Positions 61,047 through 64,000 of a DNA stretch of 64,000 nt are shown piece by piece. The first letter of the stretch is position 1, and the number at the start of each line of letters is the position of its first letter. Both the position numbers and the translations under genes were made by a program. Source of the DNA: Bacteroidales bacterium M7 (GTDB taxonomy: Bacteria; Bacteroidota; Bacteroidia; Bacteroidales; Muribaculaceae); NCBI GenBank assembly GCA_001689515.1, contig LUJR01000048.1, positions 26,050-90,049 on the forward strand. The letters are read 5' to 3'. Under the pieces are notes generated by a model. That model had not been told where the DNA came from. It did no database searches and saw only the letters and a program-made list of their open reading frames with translations.

Positions 61047-61673
61047 TTAATCCGATTCCGAAAAATGTTGCTCTATTTTCTTCACAGCAAGATGATACGA
61101 TGCTTTGAGTGCCCCGACGGATGTGCCGAGTATCTCTGACATCTGCTCGTATTTCATGTCGTCGAAATACTTCATGTTGAATACAAGTCTCTGTTTCTCT
61201 GGCAGCGTGGCTATGACTTTGCGCAGTTCAAGTGCCAGCTCGTCACCGTCTACGTATTTGTCGGCAGCGATGAGATTGATTATCATCGACGATTCATCTT
61301 CAAGCGATATGTTGCACCGTTTGCGCTCTTTTTCTAAAAATGTGAGACTTTCGTTGATGGCTATCTTGTAGAGCCACGTCTTGAGCTTGGCATCGCCACG
61401 GAAATTCTCGATATTCGACCATGCTTTCAGGAACGTATTCTGGAGGATGTCGTCGGCATCCTCGTGGGTCTGCACCATCCGTCGTATCTGCCAGTAGAGG
61501 CGTGTGCCGTAGAGCTTGATTACCTCCCCGAATGCTTGCCGGCATGTAGCAGGGTCGCGCAGGCGTGCGATAAGCTGCGGAGTGGCTTCGTCCGTCGCCC
61601 CGCTGTCAGTGCGCTGCTTCTTGTCGGCAGCTGCATCTGTATCGCCGCATAGTGATGAGTATGTATCTGCCAT
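61047..61673 (-). CDS. ECF-type RNA polymerase sigma factor (RpoE-like)
   Basis: 208 residues with region 2 (DADDILQNTFLKAWSNIENF and LKTWLYKIAINESL) and region 4 (YDDMKYEQMSEILGTS-like, reading FDDMKYEQMSEILGTSVGAL). An additional 45-residue N-terminal segment precedes region 2. It heads a seven-gene leftward run ending at meaB. The family controls envelope-stress regulons, and the next gene is a membrane anti-sigma candidate. Confidence 0.93.
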   Translation of the reverse strand: MADTYSSLCGDTDAAADKKQRTDSGATDEATPQLIARLRDPATCRQAFGEVIKLYGTRLYWQIRRMVQTHEDADDILQNTFLKAWSNIENFRGDAKLKTWLYKIAINESLTFLEKERKRCNISLEDESSMIINLIAADKYVDGDELALELRKVIATLPEKQRLVFNMKYFDDMKYEQMSEILGTSVGALKASYHLAVKKIEQHFSESD

Positions 61674-61814
61674 ATTCTGGAGGTAAAATTACTAAATTTT
61701 TTCAGAGCTGCTTCCCATGCCTCTGTTTTTTAAGTAAAAGTAACACCGCCGCCTGACACATTCACGTGGCAGACGGCGGCGAGCATTGGTAGAAAGATAT
61801 CGATGCGTCTCGTT

Positions 61815-62153
61815 TCAGTCGCGCAGTTTGTCAGCAAGCCCTGCTGCCTTGTCGGCTGCCGAGTCGATGAAATCTGCGAGCTTGCCTTTAAGTCCTGACG
61901 CGGCATCGCTGATTTTCTCTTTGGCGTTGTCAGCCTGATCGCTCAGGGTCTCCTTGGCATCTGACAGCTTGTCGGCTATTGCATCCTTGGCATCGCCTAC
62001 TTTGTCGGCTATCTTGTCTTTTGCAGCTGAAAGACCTTCTTTGGCTGATAGGATTCCAGACTGTACGCTGAGGTCAGCTGCATCTTTGGAGAGATTGGCT
62101 GCATTCTGTGCTATGTTCTCTTTCTGTGCGGTGTTATTAGTGTTATCTGACAT
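61815..62153 (-). CDS. LEA-like amphipathic helical protein
   Basis: 112 residues from the ATG at 62153. Nearly all of it is built of irregular 11-residue-like repeats rich in Ala, Lys and Asp (for example KDKIADKVGDAKDAIADKL, then SDAKETLSDQADNAKEKI), predicting one long amphipathic helix. No signal peptide. Similar to late-embryogenesis-abundant or YtxH/CsbD-neighbour stress proteins in style. Function unknown; desiccation or membrane-stress protection would be guesses. Confidence 0.7.
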   Translation of the reverse strand: MSDNTNNTAQKENIAQNAANLSKDAADLSVQSGILSAKEGLSAAKDKIADKVGDAKDAIADKLSDAKETLSDQADNAKEKISDAASGLKGKLADFIDSAADKAAGLADKLRD

Positions 62154-62359
62154 AATCAATTAGATTTAGAGTTACGTGATATTAACAACCATTTGGTCGG
62201 ATATGATTGGTGGATGTGGGTGATTTTATGCTTTTATAACAAGTTGCGACATGCCATATGACGCTGTTTTTCCATAAAAACTGTTCGGTATTTCCTTAAA
62301 AATACGCCATAGGGGATATGCAGATTAAGAGTTGTCAGAGAGTTTGTAAATTTGGATAC

Positions 62360-63247
62360 ATGAAACTTGTAAAACCTATCATCCTGACGGCTCTTGCATC
62401 GGCGTTGGTGTCGTGTGACAATTTCGAATATCATCCCTATTCTGTACATATTGATGGTGAGACGGCTGTCAATGTCAAATATACGTCTATACTTGAAAAC
62501 AGCGGACTGACTCCACCTTTTAAGTTCGCGTTTATCACTGATACGCAGGGTGCCCTCGATGATATGTCCGATGCCCTTGACATAATACGCCAGCGTGGTG
62601 ACATTGATTTTATCATACATGGCGGTGATCAGACTGATTTCGGTTTGCCCAAAGAATTCATGTGGTGCCGTGACATGCTGGAAGATGCTGGTCTGCCATA
62701 TGTGGCGGTAATCGGCAACCACGATTGCCTCGGCAACGGCAACGATACATTTGACTATATGTACGGACCCGAAAATTTCTCATTTAATGTCGGTCCGGTA
62801 CATTTCGTTTGCCTTAATACCGTTGCGCTTGAATACGATTACTCGCATCCTGTGCCTGATTTTGAATTTATACAGGGCGATATAGAGCATATCGCGATGC
62901 TCAACCATAATAATCCCGCTACGATAACCCATACCATAGTCGTCATGCATTCCCGTCCATATGACGAACAGTTTAACAACAACGTGGCGCGTCCGTTTAA
63001 TCACTACATCACTCAGTATCCCGGACTCGGCTCTGATGACGGACGCATAGTGGACGAGTCTGATGGCATATTAAACGGCAGCATGGCACGGGGATTCTGT
63101 ATCAACGGTCATAATCATGCCGATGACATAGCTGACATCTACGGCAACGGTGTCTTATACTATCAGTGCGCCAATATGGCTAAGAGGACATTTTTTGTTT
63201 TTACGGTCACAGATGATGGATATGACTATGAGAAAGTGGTGTATTAA
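62360..63247 (+). CDS. Calcineurin-like metallophosphoesterase, lipoprotein
   Basis: 295 residues from the ATG at 62360 with signal peptide and lipobox LVSC (Cys 19). Metallophosphoesterase motifs: DTQ (61-63, where DxH is usual), GGD (88-90), GNHD (119-122), a metal-site His in VVMHSRP and NGHNHADD near the C terminus. The Gln in place of the first metal-binding His is seen in several Bacteroidetes members. The substrate is unknown. A TAAATTTG box sits 6 bases before the ATG, too close for a leader, so it may be chance. The 3' end overlaps the next gene. Confidence 0.85.
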   Translation: MKLVKPIILTALASALVSCDNFEYHPYSVHIDGETAVNVKYTSILENSGLTPPFKFAFITDTQGALDDMSDALDIIRQRGDIDFIIHGGDQTDFGLPKEFMWCRDMLEDAGLPYVAVIGNHDCLGNGNDTFDYMYGPENFSFNVGPVHFVCLNTVALEYDYSHPVPDFEFIQGDIEHIAMLNHNNPATITHTIVVMHSRPYDEQFNNNVARPFNHYITQYPGLGSDDGRIVDESDGILNGSMARGFCINGHNHADDIADIYGNGVLYYQCANMAKRTFFVFTVTDDGYDYEKVVY

Positions 63248-63932
63248 GAGCGTGGCTGTCGCTGTGTTGTCCATTTCGGCATCTTTGTCGGCTGTCGCTG
63301 AAAATACGCTTCCCGATTCCGTCTCTACGGCGGTCAGGGATGCCGAGATAGAGAGGTATCAACAGAAAATCCAGAAATATGAGGAGCGGCTTGCAGCGCG
63401 TGAGCGGCGATGGAAACGATTGATTCCCAATCTTTTTACGCTCCAGTATGCTGGCGGTATCGGGATGTTTTCCATCGGACCTGGTTGGGACTATGGGAGG
63501 TCGCAGCAGTGGGAGACCCATCTGTTGGTGGGCATAGTGCCGCATCGCTACGATTATCCTACCTATTGGACTCTGACACTGAGAGAATCCTACGTGCCTT
63601 GGCGTATCAGATGTAATGACCAGTGGAGCATCCGTCCGCTTTCGGTGAGTCTTGCGGTCAATTCGATACTCCATAGTGACTTCTGGACTTCCGAGCCTGA
63701 ACGCTATCCTGACGGATATTATGGGTTTTCGAGCCGCATAAGGTTTCATCTCGGCTTTGGGCAGCGTGTCACATTCACCATTCCGGAGCATAAGAGGATT
63801 CTCGGCAAGGAAATATCCCTATATTATGAGATTTCAACCTGTGACCTCTATGTGCGCCAGAAAATCCTCAGCAGCAAAGTCCCTCTGAAAGATATAATAA
63901 TCCTTGGAGTAGGCTTGATCTACACTATCTAA
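63228..63932 (+). CDS. Putative outer-membrane beta-barrel protein, unknown family
   Basis: 234 residues from the ATG at 63228 (in-frame ATGs at 63213-63222 are possible). A signal peptide (SVAVAVLSISASLSAVAE) is followed by a short coiled coil (about 30-60, RYQQKIQKYEERLAARERR). The remainder alternates aromatic and polar residues, as in barrel strands, and ends in the hydrophobic LIYTI. It overlaps the metallophosphoesterase by 20 bases and is probably coupled to it. No named family is recognised. Confidence 0.6.
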   Translation: MRKWCIKSVAVAVLSISASLSAVAENTLPDSVSTAVRDAEIERYQQKIQKYEERLAARERRWKRLIPNLFTLQYAGGIGMFSIGPGWDYGRSQQWETHLLVGIVPHRYDYPTYWTLTLRESYVPWRIRCNDQWSIRPLSVSLAVNSILHSDFWTSEPERYPDGYYGFSSRIRFHLGFGQRVTFTIPEHKRILGKEISLYYEISTCDLYVRQKILSSKVPLKDIIILGVGLIYTI

Positions 63933-63941
63933 ACGATATTA

Positions 63942-64000
63942 GGGTGTTGCAGAACGGGAAATCACATGCATGTAGGGACGCGGCGTGCCGCACAGCTGTC
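63942..64000. repeat. Variant REP-like element, copy 6, cut by the window edge
   Basis: 63942-63962 matches the flank of copy 3 at 20 of 21 bases. GTAGGGAC follows at 63972, but the palindrome is different: GCGGCGTGCCGC (63980-63991). This is the same element type with another hairpin sequence. The partner arm would lie beyond the window. Confidence 0.6.

Noticed and set aside
61746..61780. GC-rich inverted repeat as terminator of the LEA-like gene
   Set aside because: CCGCCG/CGGCGG arms pair only 6 bp with a 22-base loop and the T-run is broken; too weak to list.
62347..62354. TAAATTTG box as promoter of the metallophosphoesterase
   Set aside because: It would place the transcript start at or inside the start codon and has no matching -33 box; left unclaimed.

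Overview
The window is chromosomal DNA from a member of the Bacteroidales, most likely a gut Muribaculaceae relative. This rests on gene content (Bacteroidetes-type Rho with a long disordered insert, TamB, head-GIN protein, C11 peptidases, DUF1573, LemA, GH3/serine-hydrolase fusion). It also rests on promoters of the Bacteroidetes form TTTG / 19-21 bp / TAnnTTTG, the rarity of Shine-Dalgarno sequences, and GC content near 50% by eye. The genus is inference. No rRNA, CRISPR array, prophage, integrase or transposase gene was seen.

Layout. 1-6.6 kb: the 3' part of a GH3/beta-lactamase-like fusion, then a leftward operon lgt - patatin - GH13 amylase - prs. 6.6-14.8 kb: an unlisted 53-residue membrane protein with its own terminator, a head-GIN lipoprotein, a C11 peptidase lipoprotein, a giant TamB and an NlpC/P60 hydrolase. 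15-25 kb: an ECF sigma factor, dCMP deaminase, S41 protease, 5-formyl-THF cyclo-ligase, tRNA-Ala, rho with a C-rich leader, thymidine kinase, a DUF3108 protein, three tandem tRNA-Val genes, DUF486, recR and rubrerythrin. 25-31 kb (leftward): aroE - yeiH - comEC, and rplY - pth - S4 protein. 31-42 kb (leftward): microprotein ORFs, pabC, pabB, a two-gene AAA ATPase/DUF4276 module, trkA, trkH, an Uup-type ABC-F protein, a ClC transporter and a fucosyltransferase-like protein, many joined by 4-bp ATGA overlaps. 42-44 kb: a lone HEPN-like gene with its own strong promoter. 44-51 kb: glyS, lemA, FKBP, a MurNAc-recycling pair (AmgK-like kinase fused to a RapZ C-terminal domain, plus a MurU-like nucleotidyltransferase), and two tandem short-chain dehydrogenases, the first very like 7-alpha-hydroxysteroid dehydrogenase. 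51-64 kb: DUF1349, then a leftward operon of ECF sigma - anti-sigma candidate - Spy-like protein - giant alpha-2-macroglobulin - two DUF1573 proteins - meaB. It ends with a LEA-like helical protein, a metallophosphoesterase and an outer-membrane-barrel candidate.

How the genes relate. Most are housekeeping: nucleotide and folate supply, cell-envelope building and recycling, ion homeostasis. The parts most likely to hold something new are the AAA/DUF4276 pair and the HEPN-like gene (both defence-like), the AmgK-RapZ fusion, and the ECF-Spy-alpha-2-macroglobulin operon. A dispersed family of paired palindromes (GTAGGGAC + GACATGCCATGGCATGTC) is present in six intergenic places, and two copies share longer flanks that suggest a MITE-like element. 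No single unmistakably new system was found; these are ranked candidates.
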